Origin: Neocallimastix lanati (nom. inval.)
Taxonomy: Eukaryota > Neocallimastigomycota > Neocallimastigomycetes > Neocallimastigales > Neocallimastigaceae
Direction of reading: 5' to 3'
DNA length: 64,000 bases
NCBI GenBank assembly: GCA_016946835.1
Contig: JACVTC010000054.1
Coordinates: 950,001-1,014,000 of the forward strand
Below are positions 42,031 through 58,574 of the stretch, piece by piece (the stretch's first letter is position 1; each line of letters starts with the position of its first letter). The translations under genes and the position numbers were made by a program. The notes under the pieces were generated by a model, which saw nothing but the letters and a program-made list of their open reading frames with translations, was not told the DNA's origin and did no database searches.

Positions 42031-43623
42031 CATCATATGGAAAATTAATCTAATATTCGTACCAATTAAAATAATAATTTTAATTCCTAAAAAATTTTAT
42101 ATGAATTACTTTATTAAAAAATATATATATTCCTTTAGGAAAATTGAGTTTAAAATTTTTTATCAATAAAATGTTACATTAATGTCCACTTCACAAAAAA
42201 AAAAAAAAAAAAAAAAAAAAAATAGTATACAAAGACATTAAAATAATTAATATATATTTTTATTTAAAGGACTTTTTTTTTTTCGAAAAAGTTAGCATCA
42301 ACAATAATATAATTAATTATAATATAATTAAAATATATGAGTAATTAAAATATATATGAATTATTAAATTGTATGAATAAAAAATGAGTTACTGGTTTCT
42401 GAAAGTGGATATAACCAGATTGATATAACTAAATATCCTATATTAATAAAATTATCCCACCTTTTAAAGAAAAAGAAATTCAATCAATAGAGATAATCTT
42501 TTATATTATTTTTATTTTATTATTTGAATAAAGATAAAAATAAAAGTTAAAAAGAAAAAGTTAAAATTAAATAAATAAAATGTAAGAAGAAAGGTTAAAA
42601 AAAAAAGTTAAAAAAACAAGGCCAAAAAAGGTAATAGTATATTTAGAATAATTTATAATAAAAATATATATTATACATTTATCATTTTTGAAAAAAAAAA
42701 AAATATTTTTATTAGGTATCGAAAATTCTAATTTTTAATTTTTTTTTTTTTATATAATTAAATTTAATACAAATAAATTAATATAATTTAATTTAATTAT
42801 TTACCAAATATTAATTAATAATAAAGTTTATATTTTTTATTAATATTAAACACCACATCATTTTATAAAAAATATATATATATAAAAAAATGACATGAAA
42901 ATGTCAAAAAAAATGTTAGAATGCTTATTTAATATATTTTTAATAAAAGAAATGGATATAAATTTTTTTTTTTTTTTTTAGGTATAATTAAATAATTAAT
43001 AAAATACATATAATTAATCATAATTCACAATGTTTTAAACATTTTATATCCATTATACTTAAAAATTTTAAGCCAATAAGATTTAAGATCTAATTTATTT
43101 AATATATTCATAATAAATATTTTTTCGAAATATGGATGATCTACTTATAATTTAATAAATCATGGAAAACATAACAGAATTTAAAATATTTTTTTTTATA
43201 TTAAAAAGATAATTTATATATATATATTTTAGATTTTAATTTTTAAACATAAATAATATATTTTTATTATTATTATTATATTCTTTTATTTCTAGGAAAA
43301 AATACATATATATTATTTATATTATATTATTAGCGATAAGTTCTAAAAGAAAAAAAATATAATTTATTTGTTCGTTTTTTTTTTTTTTAATATATTTCTT
43401 TCTTTTTAATATTAATTTTTTTTTATTTTTTTTTTCGTTTTTGTTCTACATTTTGATTTGTATTTTTTATTTTTTTATTTTTTTGATATTGTTTCTGTTT
43501 TTTAAAAAAAATTCTTTTTTTATTTTATTATTTTATTACTTAAATTATTGGTTTTATTAATTATTTTTGGTATTTATGTAATTGTAAATTTATATTTACA
43601 CACAAATAAATTTAAATTTATCG
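42031..43623. repeat. Duplicated spacer downstream of LRR gene A
   Basis: Matches 59.96-61.65 kb in the same orientation (anchors TTCCTTTAGGAAAATT, GGTTTCTGAAAGTGGAT, TATGGATGATCTACTTATAA). The last about 330 bp also match 52.8-53.13 kb, so it is the 3' flank common to all three receptor copies. It contains T-rich stretches that may include the 3' UTR. No gene is seen. Confidence 0.75.
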
Positions 43624-44972
43624 TTATTGTGAATAGAGTGGTAAATTATAATTATCATAACATTTTCTAATTATATCTTCTTCTTGAAGAATTATTTTCT
43701 GATATTTAATATCAATCATTTCTTCAGTGTCTAATCCTTTATCTTTTGCTAGAGTTTTCTTCTCACCATCGATAATGTTATTACTGCTAGTGCTACTAAT
43801 TCCTGCTGTCATATTCATTTTATTCATTAAATCATAGTTATAATAATTTACATTACTAGGATTAGATATTATTTGTAATGGTAAAACAGTAAATACTTGT
43901 CCATCATTCATTTGACCATTTGGTAAACCAGTAGGATTATTAAAAGGAACATAATTTGGACTTTGTAATAGTGCATTATTTATTGTTGATGCTTGGCTAA
44001 CAGGAATTGGACTTTGTAATGGTGCATTATTTATTGTTGATGCTTGACTAACAGGAATTGGACTTTGCATAGGACTAACAATATTTGAATTAGATGTATT
44101 TGCAACAAAAATATAGCTTCTGTCTGAAGGTTGACTGCTTACTATTTGACTAGTTGATGTGGTAGTAAGAGTATTATTATAAACGATATTATTATTCATG
44201 TTTTGATTTTGATTATTATTTATATTTGAATTCTGTACATTATTATTCAATATGTTTGGAGAAGGTACTTGATTCATAGATGAAGATGTATGATATTCAA
44301 ATAATATAAGATCAAATGGTGCTTGAGTATTACGGTTATAATTATTTCCATTATTTTGATTTCTATTATTGTTATTATTATTATTACTTGATGTTGTATT
44401 TGCACTATAAACATTTGATGGTTTAAGAGTAAGAGATACATTTATATCAGCTTCTCTATCATTTTTCTTTTATTATTTGATTTATGTATTCATATAGAAC
44501 TAGCAATAGAAACAATAAATGCAAGAGAAGCAAAAATAATAATTATTATAACAATTTTTTTCTTATTATCTCTATTGTTTAATTTATCGATTACTTCTTT
44601 AGGACATGCGTTATATTGATTTTGATTACTATCATCATCAATTATTATACAAGTACCTACATCAAAACAGTCAATATTAGTATTTTTAAAATTACATTTT
44701 GATATTTTTGAATCGAAACTTGCAATTTGGTCATTCAATTGAGTATTCTGAGATATATCACTATATTATATTATAAATAAGTTAATATATATTGCTTCAT
44801 TTATTAAAATTATATATTTACACTAAACTTACAGTTCTGTTAAAAATTGTAATCTATACAATGAAATAGGTAATTCTTTTATTTTATTTGAAGATATATC
44901 TCTAAAAATAGATATAATTAATAAAAATATTATATATATATTAATCCAGTGATACAATGATATAAATATTAC

Positions 44973-45006
<34 letters not shown>

Positions 45007-46294
45007 TTTTTTTAATATTTTACAATTTTTTTTAAAGTAGGAATATCTTTAAAGAAATTTGGAGGTATTGTTTCAATTTCATTAATACCAATAGACTTAA
45101 ATATTAAATCATTGTATTAAAAAAACAATAAATTATTTTCATAATTTTTTATTATGATTAACAATAACATTATTATTATTATTATTATTATATATTTATT
45201 TATTTTATTTTTATTTTAATTTACAATTCTTCTAAATCACATTTTTCTCTAAGGTTGTCTAAGGAACCAATTTTGTTATTATTAAGAACTCTTTTAAATT
45301 TTTATGTTTTTTTATATATTAATATATTAATAAAAGTATATTTATATTTTTTATTTAAAAATTAAAATACATACAATTTTTTTAAATTTTCTAAATGCAT
45401 TAATTGATATGGTAATTTCATAAACTGGTTTGAAGAAAGATCTTTAATTTACAATTAAATAATAAATTATTAGAATATATATTTTAAAAATATATTATAT
45501 TTTATTATTATTATTATTATTATTACTATTATTATTATATCTCGTTTAATGGAGATTTTGAATTTTCAACTTCAGATATTTCACCTTCTTGTAATTCACT
45601 TTTTGCTTTTAGCAATTAAATTGTTATTATATAATAATAATGGATAATAATAATTAATAGTTAAAAATAAATAAAAAATATTTAAATAAATAAATGTTCT
45701 ATAAAATACTTATATAGAATAATATAATAAAATTATTATAACTTTTTCTTCATTTACATATATTCTATACTTGGAAAATAATCAGCATCCAAAAAAGCTT
45801 TGAGAAATATACCTCTGTACAAGTCACAAATAAATATCCTATTAATAAATTTAAGTAAAATTAATGAAAATATTTAAAATATTATAGGTTCAATAAATAT
45901 TATAATATATGTACAATTTTATTTTAGCTCTGGTAACTTTGGAAATTGACTATAATCTATTACATCTACTTTAGTTTTTTCAATTGAAAATTTCATTAAT
46001 CTATAATAAAATATAATTTTTAATATCATAAAATAATAGGTAGATATATTACTATTTTATTTTAATTTATTTATTTTCTTTTTTCGATTTTTTTTTTTTT
46101 TTTTTTTTTTTTTTTGTTAAAATATATATTTATATATTGTTGCTTTTACATACATCTTAACAACGTGTTCATTATTACAATTAATGAAATCATCATTAAA
46201 AGAAAAATTATGGGATATAATATTATTAATAAAATTTACATTTTCAATTTCATTACAATAAAAAATTAATATATTAGCAATAAAGCAATAAACA
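43624..46294 (-). pseudogene. LRR receptor-like gene, copy A (decayed)
   Basis: Same layout as copy C: N-terminal hydrophobic start and Cys-containing cap (46154-46294), small LRR exons (about 45934-46000, 45758-45814, 45.54-45.61, 45.38-45.45, 45.22-45.29, 45.03-45.11, 44833-44901), and a large last exon 43624-44760 coding for a Cys-rich juxtamembrane part, one membrane segment and an Asn/Gln/Ser-rich tail. Several lesions are visible against copy C: a TGA at 44490-44492 replaces the Trp after the membrane segment; a one-base loss in the A-run near 44.47 kb shifts the frame; the donors of the exons at 45.93 and 45.54 kb and the acceptor at 45.45 kb lack GT/AG at the expected place; the N-terminal hydrophobic frame lacks an in-frame Met. 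The tail repeat has two 51-bp units. A shortened, alternatively spliced product cannot be excluded. Confidence 0.78.
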
Positions 46295-47131
46295 TAAAAA
46301 ATATTTATTTCCTTTTTTTTTTCCTTTTTATTTATTTATTTAAGTTATTTTTATTAATTTAAATATTTATAAATATAATATTTTATTAGTTTTTTTATTT
46401 TCATTATTTACATTATTAATTTTTATTTTTAATTTTTATTTTATTTATTTTTTTTTTTTTTTTTTGAATTTTATAAAAAAAAAAAATCTATAATTTAATG
46501 ATTATAAAAAAATTAAATATAATGAATAATATTTCTATTAACTAAAAGTATTCATTTTAGTGTAACCCAAAATTTATATATATCATTTTTTTTTTATTTT
46601 TTTTTATTTTTGGTTTATTCATATATAAAAAAAAAAAAATTTAAATAATAAATCAATATAATATTATAAAAAATTAAATTTACACAATTAATATTTTTAA
46701 GAAAAAAGTTTTTTATTTAAAAATTATTATTATAATTATTTTTTTTTATTTTAAAATAAAATATTTATTCCAAATAAGTTTTATTTTAAAAAAAAATATA
46801 TACGTATAATTATTATTTATATTGAATAAATTCTATTTTTTATTTTTATTTTTATTTTTATTTTTATTTTTATTTTCATTATTTATTATTTTATTTTTTA
46901 TTTTTATATTTATTACATTTATTATTTATTTTGTATTTTTACATTTATTAATTTTTTTTTTTATTTTATTTTATTATTTTTTTAATATATTTTTTTTTAT
47001 ACTTTATTTAATTTTTATTTTTTATCACTTTTAATAGATAGAATTATATTTATTTTTTAAATATTAGATCATTATTATAAAATTTTAATAGATAAAAATT
47101 TAAATTTTTATTTTTAAAACTAATTAAATTT
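46295..47131. other. AT-rich spacer between LRR copy A and CBM18 gene
   Basis: T-rich stretches (TTTTTATTTT runs at 46.83-46.88 kb) and poly-A/T. The right end is the 3' region of the CBM18 gene and the left end the upstream region of LRR copy A. No signal is called. Confidence 0.5.
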
Positions 47132-47545
47132 TTATTTACATATGCCATATATTGGTTGGCATCCTGCTTTACAATAATCTTTGGATCTTCCACAATAACC
47201 ATATTTACTGCAGCATTTACCATTTTTACATCTACCATATTTTTTACCACATCTGTCATTGGAACCGTAGCATAATCCGTATTTGCTTTGACATTTTGAT
47301 CCACAATAAGCGTCTGAAGTTCCACAATAGCCATATTTACTACAGCATTCACCATTAGAGCATGATTTATTATTAAAATCTTTACCGCAACGATAATTAT
47401 TGATGGTAGGTTGAATATCTTCAACAGCAGCTGGTTCTGAAGTAGTACTAGTAATTAAGATATCAATTTGAGCATAAACATTGCTTATTAAAGCAATTAA
47501 CGCAATATAAGCCAAAATTATAGTTCTTAATTTAAATTCCATCAT
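47132..47545 (-). CDS. Small secreted protein with two CBM18 chitin-binding domains
   Basis: Single-exon frame of 137 residues. Residues 1 to about 25 are a signal peptide (RTIILAYIALIALISNVYA|Q). A Thr/Ser/acidic linker follows. Then come two hevein-type (CBM18) modules: about 52-91 (CGKDFNNKSCSNGECCSKYG then CGTSDAYC and two more Cys) and about 98-136 (CGKKYGRCKNGKCCSKYGYC then GRSKDYC and two more Cys). Each has eight cysteines in the C-x(n)-C-x4-CC-x5-C-x6-C pattern plus the S-x-YGYCG chitin-binding residues. CBM18 binds chitin or GlcNAc oligomers, so the product probably acts in or on the fungal wall. No catalytic domain is present. GC content is well above the flanks. MM start: the first or second Met could be used. 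It lies between two copies of the LRR receptor family and is transcribed in the same direction. Confidence 0.93.
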   Translation of the reverse strand: MMEFKLRTIILAYIALIALISNVYAQIDILITSTTSEPAAVEDIQPTINNYRCGKDFNNKSCSNGECCSKYGYCGTSDAYCGSKCQSKYGLCYGSNDRCGKKYGRCKNGKCCSKYGYCGRSKDYCKAGCQPIYGICK

Positions 47546-48762
47546 TCAACTATTCAACTATTAATTTTAAAAATTTACAATATTTTTTGGTTAGTTCAAA
47601 TATATTATTTAATATATATTTAATTATATTATTTATTTTTCAGCACTTTTCACCTTACGTACAATAAAAAAAATTCTATGTTTATTTTATTTTTAAACAA
47701 ATTAATATTTATTTATTATTTTTCTTTTTTTTTTTTTATAATTTTTTATCTATCTATATATATATATAATTTTTATTTTTTTTTAAAATAACAATTTTTT
47801 TGAAGTGATTTTTTTTTCTTTTATATCTTTTTTTTATTGAATATCATATAAAATAAAATTAAAAATTATTTAAAATTAAAATTATAAATAAGTTATTTTT
47901 TAAATTATATTATTTTAAAATAATATATTATTTTATATTAAATACAATTAATACAAATTATTAATTATTAATTGTTTGTACTACACTTTTTTTTTAAAAA
48001 AAAAAAAAATTAATAACAGCCAAATAAAACTATGATATATTGTTCAACCTTTTTTTTTTTTTTTTTTTTTGTTTTATTAATAAATATTAATATTAAGTAT
48101 AATAAAACCAATAAATTAAATTTATAAAAATGTCTAATAAATGATAATAAAAATTCATCATTTATTCATTTATACAAGTTGTACGATTATCAATTTTATT
48201 TTATTTTATTCTTTTTTATTCAATTTGTACTTTAATTATATTCATGTTCTACTGTTTATTTTGTAATAATTTTATATTCATATTAATTAATTAACTAATT
48301 AGGTGAAATAATATTTATATAATAATATTTTATAATTCTATACAATTAATATAAAACATATTATGATAATTGATAAATTTTTTAAAAAGAGGGAAAAAAA
48401 ACAAAACAAACCAAAAAAACACTAAAACAATAACAAACAAAAAATAAATGAATGAATAAAAGATAAATAAATAAATAAATAAATAAAAGATAAATATAAT
48501 AAATTTAAATTTTAAATTTTTTTTATTTATTTGCTTATAAAATAAAAATTAAAATAAAAAGTGGATGGAATATTATTTATTAAATTTAATTTAATAATTA
48601 AATTTAAGAAAAACAACTAAAACAAAAACGAAAATGAAAACGAAAATGAAAACGAAAATGAAAATGAAAATGAAAATAATAATGAATAATGAATAATAAA
48701 TAATTGAATAATAAATAATTGAATAATAAATAATAAATAATAAATAATTGAATAATAAATAA

Positions 48763-48802
<40 letters not shown>

Positions 48803-48901
48803 AAAAAAGAAATGGAAATAAAAAAAAAAAAATTAATTTTTTAAACACTATATACCATAATTAGAAAGAAAAATATTAATTAGATAATAAAGAAGGATAT
48901 A

Positions 48902-48939
<38 letters not shown>

Positions 48940-49790
48940 ACAATAGAAAATTAATAAAAAAAAAAGTTTAAAAAAAAAATAAATAAATAAATTAAATAAA
49001 TTAGAAATTTTATTAATTATAAAAAAAATTTCATTTAATTAAAGAATATATAGAATTTAAGTTGATCAGCTATTTATTCTTTTTTTTTTTTTTAATAGAA
49101 ATACAATATACATACAATTTATATTTATTTTATGTTTATGTCATTTCTAGTTATATACAAATATATCTATATGTAATGTATGCAAAATGTTAACTTCTCC
49201 TTAATATTTTTTATAAACTTTACTGCTAGTAAAATAGATTTGATAATGAATTATCATTTTAATATATATAAAAGAAGAAAAATTAATTTATATAGAATGC
49301 GATGATGATGATATAGTTGAATTATTGTACAATTGTTTAAATCATGCAAATAATATAAAACACTAAGTTTTTATAAATTAGTATTTTTCTAACCTTTTTA
49401 AATTAAGATTATAATTTTAAAAGATATTTTTCAGTTTTTTTTATAAATTAATTTATAATTAAAACTGTTCCACTTGATAATAGTTTTTTTTTTATTAATA
49501 TCAATATCAATATTATATAGAATATATAGTTTATAGTTTTTTTTATTATTAATATCACTATCAATATTAAATAGTTTTTTTTATTGATATCAATATATCA
49601 ATATTATATAGTTTTTTTATTTTATTAAAATTTTAATAATAAAATAAAACTAAAATTTGATAGAAATTTAAGATAACATATAAAAGAGTAATAATAAAAT
49701 ATTTTTAACATATTTATTTTTTTTTTTCATTTATTAAAAATGTTAAATTATTATTTAATATTATTTATTTATATGTTTATTTTATAAAAA
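47546..49790. other. AT-rich intergenic, no gene seen
   Basis: Promoter side of the CBM18 gene, then A/T sequence with A-tracts at 48.77-48.80 and 48.90-48.94 kb and short alternating AAAACGAAAATG units near 48.62-48.68 kb. No coding piece. Confidence 0.5.
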
Positions 49791-52480
<2,690 letters not shown>

Positions 52481-52771
52481 TATATATATAAATATATATA
52501 TATTATTGTTATTTTTTTTTCATTATATATTTTTAGTCATACGAATAAAACCATTATTTTTTATATTATTTTTTTATACTATATATAACTATTCTAACGA
52601 AAAATTTATAAATATTTCATGTAATTTTGAAATACCATTTCTTCTTAAAAACATAATAATATAAAATAATTAAGACTAATCATTATTATTATAATTATAT
52701 ATTTTTTTACTAATATTTTATATACTATTACTATATAATTATACTTTGAAAAAAAATTATATAATACCAGA

Positions 52772-52810
<39 letters not shown>

Positions 52811-53136
52811 TATATTATATTATTAGCGATAAGTTCTTAAAGAAAAAAAATATAATTTATTTGTTCGTTTTTTTTTATATATTTCTTTCTTTTTAATATT
52901 AATTATTTTTTTTTCGTTGTTGTTTTTCCTTTTTTACGTTCTTATTATACATTTTGATTTGTATTTTTTATTTTTTTTTTTTTTTTTTTTTTTTGATATT
53001 TTTTCTGTTTTTTTAAAAAAAAAATTCCTTTTTTATTTTATTATTCTATTGCTTAAATTATTGGTTTTATTAATTATTTTTGGCATTTATGTAATTACAA
53101 ATTTATATTTACACAAAAATAAATTTAAATTTATTG
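52481..53136. repeat. 3' flank of LRR copy B
   Basis: From about 52.6 kb the sequence resembles the 3' flanks of copies C (61.2-61.66 kb) and A (43.3-43.62 kb), including TTTATTTGTTCGTTTTTTTT and ATTGGTTTTATTAATTATTT. It includes an (AT)n run at 52.78-52.81 kb. No gene. Confidence 0.7.
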
Positions 53137-54228
53137 TTATTGTGAATAGAGTGGTAAATTATTATTATCATAACATTTTTTAATTATATCTTCTTCGTGA
53201 AGAATTTTTTTCTGATATTTAATATCAACTATTTCTTCAGTGTCTAAGCCTTTATCTTTTGCTAGAGTTTTCTTCTCACCAACGATAATGTTATTACTGC
53301 TAGTGCTACTAATTCCTGCTGCCATGTTCATTTTATTCATTAAATCATAGTTATAATAATTTACATTACTAGGATTAAATGTTATTTGTAATGGTAAAAC
53401 AGTAAATACTTGACCATCAGCTTGATTACCATTCATGAGACCTACATTCATTTGACCATTTGGTAAACCAGAAGGATTATTAAAAGGAACATAATTTGGA
53501 CTTTGTAATTTGCATTATTCATTGTTAATGCTTGACTAACAGGAATTGAACTTTACATAGGACTAACAATATTTGAATTAGATGTATTTGCAGCATAACT
53601 TCTGTCTGAAGGTTGACTGTTTACTATTTGATTAGTTGATGCGGCTGTAAGAGTATTATTATAAATGATATATATTATTATTCATGTTTTGATTTTGATT
53701 ATTATTTATATTTGAATTCTGTACATTATTATTCAAAAAGTTTGGAGAACGTACTTGATACATAGATGAAGATATAAGATATTCAGGTAATATAAGATCA
53801 AATGGTGCTTGAGTATTACGGTTATAATTATTTCCATCATTTTGATTTTTATTATTGTTATAATTATTATTACTTGATGCTGTATTTGTATTTGCACTAT
53901 AAACATTTGATGGTTTAAGAATAAGAGATACATTTATATCGGCTTCTCTATCATTTTTTTATTAGATTTATGTATCCATATAGAACCAGCAATAGAAACA
54001 ATAAATGCAAGAGCAGCAAAAATAATATTGCTATAACATTTTTTTTTCTTATTACCATTATTTTTTAATTTAACAATTACTTCTTTAGGACATGTGTTAT
54101 ATTGATTTTGATTACCATCATCATCAGTTATTATACAAGTACCTACATCAAAACAGTCAATATTAGTATTTTTAAAATTACATTTTGATATTTTTGAATC
54201 AAAACTTGCAATTATTGCAATTATTGCA
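53137..54228 (-). pseudogene. LRR receptor-like gene, copy B (truncated, decayed)
   Basis: Only the last-exon part of the family is present: Cys-rich juxtamembrane segment (KISKCNFKNTNIDCFDVGTC), membrane segment (IIFAALAFIVSIAGSIW), polar tail and the conserved C-terminus (LDTEEIVDIKYQKKI...LPLYSQ). The frame is broken at least twice, just after the membrane segment (about 53.95 kb) and in the single 50-bp remnant of the tail repeat (about 53.5 kb). All LRR exons are missing: at about 54.21-54.23 kb, after a triplicated TTGCAATTA, the gene stops and the boundary sequence of the satellite begins. It therefore marks the junction of the tandem duplication. It shares NVGLMNGNQAD with copy C, which copy A lacks. 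Confidence 0.85.
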
Positions 54229-54544
54229 ATTATAGTTTTGATTTTTATATTAATATACTTATTTCTTTGAAAAAAGAAATAAAATATAACCAAATATATA
54301 AATATGTATGAAAAATAGTTAACATAAATTATGATAATTTAAATATATATATATATCCTCATTTTTTATTTTTCCCCATCTAAAAAAAATTCTTTGATTT
54401 AAAAAAAAGGGACAATAATTGTCTTATGAGATTTATATTCTCTTTTTACTATAAATAAAATCTTATTAAGTAAATATATATATAAAATAAAATAATAGTG
54501 ATAAATTTTATTTTTCAATTTTAATATATGATAATAGAAAATTG
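54229..54544. repeat. Boundary sequence upstream of satellite (third copy)
   Basis: Matches 25.92-26.14 and 36.47-37.0 kb (GAAATAAAATATAACCAAATA, AAAAAAAGGGACAATAATTGTCTTA). It has neither the poly-A insert nor the 57-bp duplication seen at 36.5-36.9 kb. Confidence 0.85.
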
Positions 54545-57500
54545 ATACTAATAAATAATTAGTTAGAAATGTTAATGTTCGCTTCAATAATAAAGTCATG
54601 CTGATTTAGTACAAATATTAAGTTCATAATTGGTTGAAAGCATTAATAGTAATGATTTTGTTTCATAATTAAGTCCTTCATTAATTAATGATTCTTTATT
54701 ATGTAAACAATAATAACATTAGGTGGTTCCGCTGTTTAAGTCCATAATTCATCGAAAATGATAATGAAATTGGTTCAACAATAAAGTCCATAATTAGTTA
54801 GTAATATTAATAATAATGGTTTGATTCATTAGTTAGTTAGAGATATTAATAACTTTGATTGATTCCACAATTATACTATTAACAAGTAATATAAATTATT
54901 CAAATTTAAAGAGTAGTGAAACTACAATTAAACTGACCGTTCTGATAAGATGATAAATTTTTATTCTATTCCGTATTTTAAGTTTATAATTAATTGAAAA
55001 TGTTAATAGTAATTAAGTCCTTAATTAACTAATGATTCTTTATTTTTTGGAAACAATAATGACACTAATTGGTTCCATAATTTAAGTCAATAATTCATCC
55101 AAAATGATAATGAAATTGGTTCAACAATAAAGTCCATAATTAGTTAGTAATATTAATGATAATGATTTGATTCATTAGTTAGCTAGAGATATTAATAATA
55201 TTGATTGATTCCACAATTATACTTTCAATTAACAAGTAATATAAATTATTCAAATTTAAAAAGTAGTAAAACTACAATTAAACCGACCGTTCTAATAAGA
55301 TGACAAATTTTTATTCATTATAAATTTAAGTTCATAATTAGTTGAAAATGTTAATAGTAATTAAGTCCTTAATTAACTAATAATTTTTTATTGTTTAGAA
55401 ACAATAATGACACTAGTTAATTTCATAATTTAAGTCTATAATTAAATAGTTGGAAATGATAGTGACATTGGCTCAACAATTAAGTTCATAATTAGTTAGA
55501 AATATTAATGATAATGGTTTGATTCAACAGTTAGTTAGAGATATTAATAAAATTGATTAATTCCACATTTATATCTTCAATTAACAAATATTACTGATAA
55601 TGATTTGATTCAACAGTTAGTTAGAAATATTATTAACATTGATTAATTTCACAATTATACATTCAATTAACAAGTAATATAATTAATTCAAATTTAAAGA
55701 GTTATATAACTATTACAATTAAGCTGACCGTTCTGATAAGATGACAGTTTTTTATTCCATTCTTTATCTAAGTTCATAACAAATAAAAAATATTGCATTG
55801 ATTTAGTTCAAAAATTAAGTCCAAAATTAGCTAAAAATATTAAGAGTAATGGTTAGGTTCCATAATTAACCCCTTAATTAAGTAGTAATATAGCAATAAA
55901 AAAAATCATTAATTAAGTCTTTATTAATTGAAAATAATAATAGCACTAGTTTATTCTATGATTTAAGTCTCTAATTAAATAGTTGGAAATTATAGTGAAA
56001 CTGGCTCAACAATTAAGTCCTTAATTAGTTAGAAATATTAATGATAATGGATTGATTCATTAGTTAGTTAAAGATATTAATAACATTAATTGATCCCCCA
56101 ATTATGCATTCAATTAACAAGTAATACATATGATTTCAAATTTTAAAAGTAGTAAAACTACAATTAAACTTCTAATAAGATGACAAATTTTTATTTCATT
56201 TGGTATTTAAGTTCATAATTAGTTGAAAATGTTAATAGTAATTAAGTCCTTAATTACCTAATAATTTTTTATTATTTAGAAACAATAATGACACTAGTTG
56301 CTCCAATATATAAGTCTATAATTAATTGGAAACAAAATAATAATACTTGATCAACATTTAAGTCCATAATTAGTTAGAAATATTAATGATAATGGTTTGA
56401 TTCAACAGTTAGTTAGAAATATTATAAGTATTGATTAATTCCACAATTATATATTCAAAAAACAAGTAATATAAATGATTCAAATTTAAAGAGTAGTAAA
56501 ACTACAATTAAACGGACGCATTATTTAATTTTATGATTTAAGTCTATAATTAAATAGTTGGAAAGGATAGTGAGACTAGCTCAACAATTAAGTCCTTAAT
56601 TAATAAAAAATATTAATAATAATTTTTTAATTCCACAATTATAGTTGGAAAGGATAAGACTAGCTCAACAATTAAGTCCTTAATTAATAAAAAATATTAA
56701 TAATAATTTTTTAATTCCACAATTATACTTTCAATTAAGTAATAAGAAGTCTTTATTGGAAATAATAATAGCACTAGCTTATTCCTATAATTTAAGTCCA
56801 TAATTAAATAGTTTATAATGTTAGTGGTACAAGTTCAGTAATTAAATCCATAATTAGTTGCAAATACTAATGTCAACTCTCAATTTACTAATTTACTAGT
56901 TATTTAAGTGATTCAAGTTTAAATCAGAATATAAATCTAGGTTAGGTGAAAATCATTAATAGTACAAATTGATTCCATCATCAAGTTTACCATTAGTTGG
57001 AAATGTTAATGATAATGGTTTGGATTAACAATAAAGCCCTCAATTAACTAGTAATTCAATAATTCAAAAAGTTCAAATTTAAATTAGCAAGTAATTCCAT
57101 AATTAGTAAGAAATGCTGATGAAGCTTGTTTTATTCAACGGTTAAGTATATAATTAGTTATATATAATAATGACACTTGTTTGATTCTATAATTAACAAG
57201 ATTTATAAATAACACTTATTTGGTTCAACAATTAACCCATAATTAGATGGAAATATTAATGTTATTTAAATCAATAATTTATTTCATTATTATTTAGAAA
57301 TAATAATGATATTGGTCTATATCAATAACTAATTTCATAATTATTTAAAAATGTTAATGACATTGATATCAATGGAAATGCTAATGACAATGGCATAAAT
57401 CATTAATTAGATTTTCAATGTTTAAAAAGTATCGGTAGTTAAATTAAATAATATTAATAATAATATTGAATATATGACATTTAATAACTTCAAATGTGAA

Positions 57501-57990
57501 ACCTAGTATATATTTTTAAAATTCTATTAAGAATTTAGATAACCATCGAATTAAGTTACAGGTTAAAAATTTTTTTTAGAAAAAAAAAAAAAAAAAAAAA
57601 AAAAGAAAGAAAAAGCGACTTCAATAAAACATACTTGAAATACTTAATTATGAGAAAAAAAATTTTTTTTAAAATAAATGCATAATGATTAGAAATAAAA
57701 AAAAAAAAATTACAATTAAATAATTAATATTATTTTAGACTTAAAATAAAATTGTTTGATTTAATAACTATATAAAATTTAGTTGAAATTGTTAATGATA
57801 TTTATCTAGTTTAACGAGTAATACAACTAGTTCAAGTTTAAAACAGTAGTTAATTTTATAAATGATAGGTAATAAAGGTTTAATTTTTCAACAATTTAGC
57901 TCTCAATTAGCTGGTTATAATGGTAGTTTTTATCTTCATTTTCAACTTAGATTTTCAACCTTTAAATGAATTGGATGGTTAAATTAAATA
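54545..57990. repeat. Degenerate higher-order satellite, array 2 (about 3.4 kb)
   Basis: Begins in register with array 1 (GTTAATGTTCGCTTCAATAA at 54572; 37018 in array 1) and ends with the same terminal stretches (GAATATATGACA, TCTCAATTAGCTGGTTATAA). The marker subunit with ACCGTTCTGATAAGATGA recurs near 54.93, 55.28, 55.73 and, in short form, 56.17 kb, that is at 350-445 bp. It is shorter than array 1; units have been gained or lost inside. Local duplicate at 56.56-56.72 kb. No coding frame. Confidence 0.88.
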
Positions 57991-58226
57991 ATATTAATAA
58001 TATTATTTCATTGAATATGACACATATAACATATAATAGCTTCAAATGTGAAAACCATCAAATATATTCAATTTTATTAATAATTTAGATAACGATCAAA
58101 ATACAATAAAACTTAAAACTCAAAACCCAAAAACAAAATAAAATAAAATAAAATAAAAAAGGAACCTAACTTGTTTAAAAAATACTTTTCATTTTTCATT
58201 CTTATCATTTATTTGTGGGGGACCAA

Positions 58227-58269
<43 letters not shown>

Positions 58270-58535
58270 ATGTAATATTTTTATTAAAAAAAACTTAATG
58301 ATTAGAAATAAAATATCACTTTTAGATAATTAAATATAATTAAACAAATAAATTTTAATATTATAATAAATAAAATTAATAGCTAAAGAATTGAATAAAT
58401 AAATATACTTTAATAAATAAGAAATAAATAAACTATAATTTAAATATTATTTTTAAAAAGTTGAATAAAAAATATTAAACCTAAATATCTTTAAATAAAT
58501 TTATTTATTTATTATTCTATTTATTAATAGAATGT

Positions 58536-58574
<39 letters not shown>

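Noticed and set aside
58190-58225. GC-containing word GTGGGGGACCAAGG before a long A-tract, possible RNA gene end
   Set aside because: No tRNA cloverleaf, no A/B boxes and no second copy were found around it.
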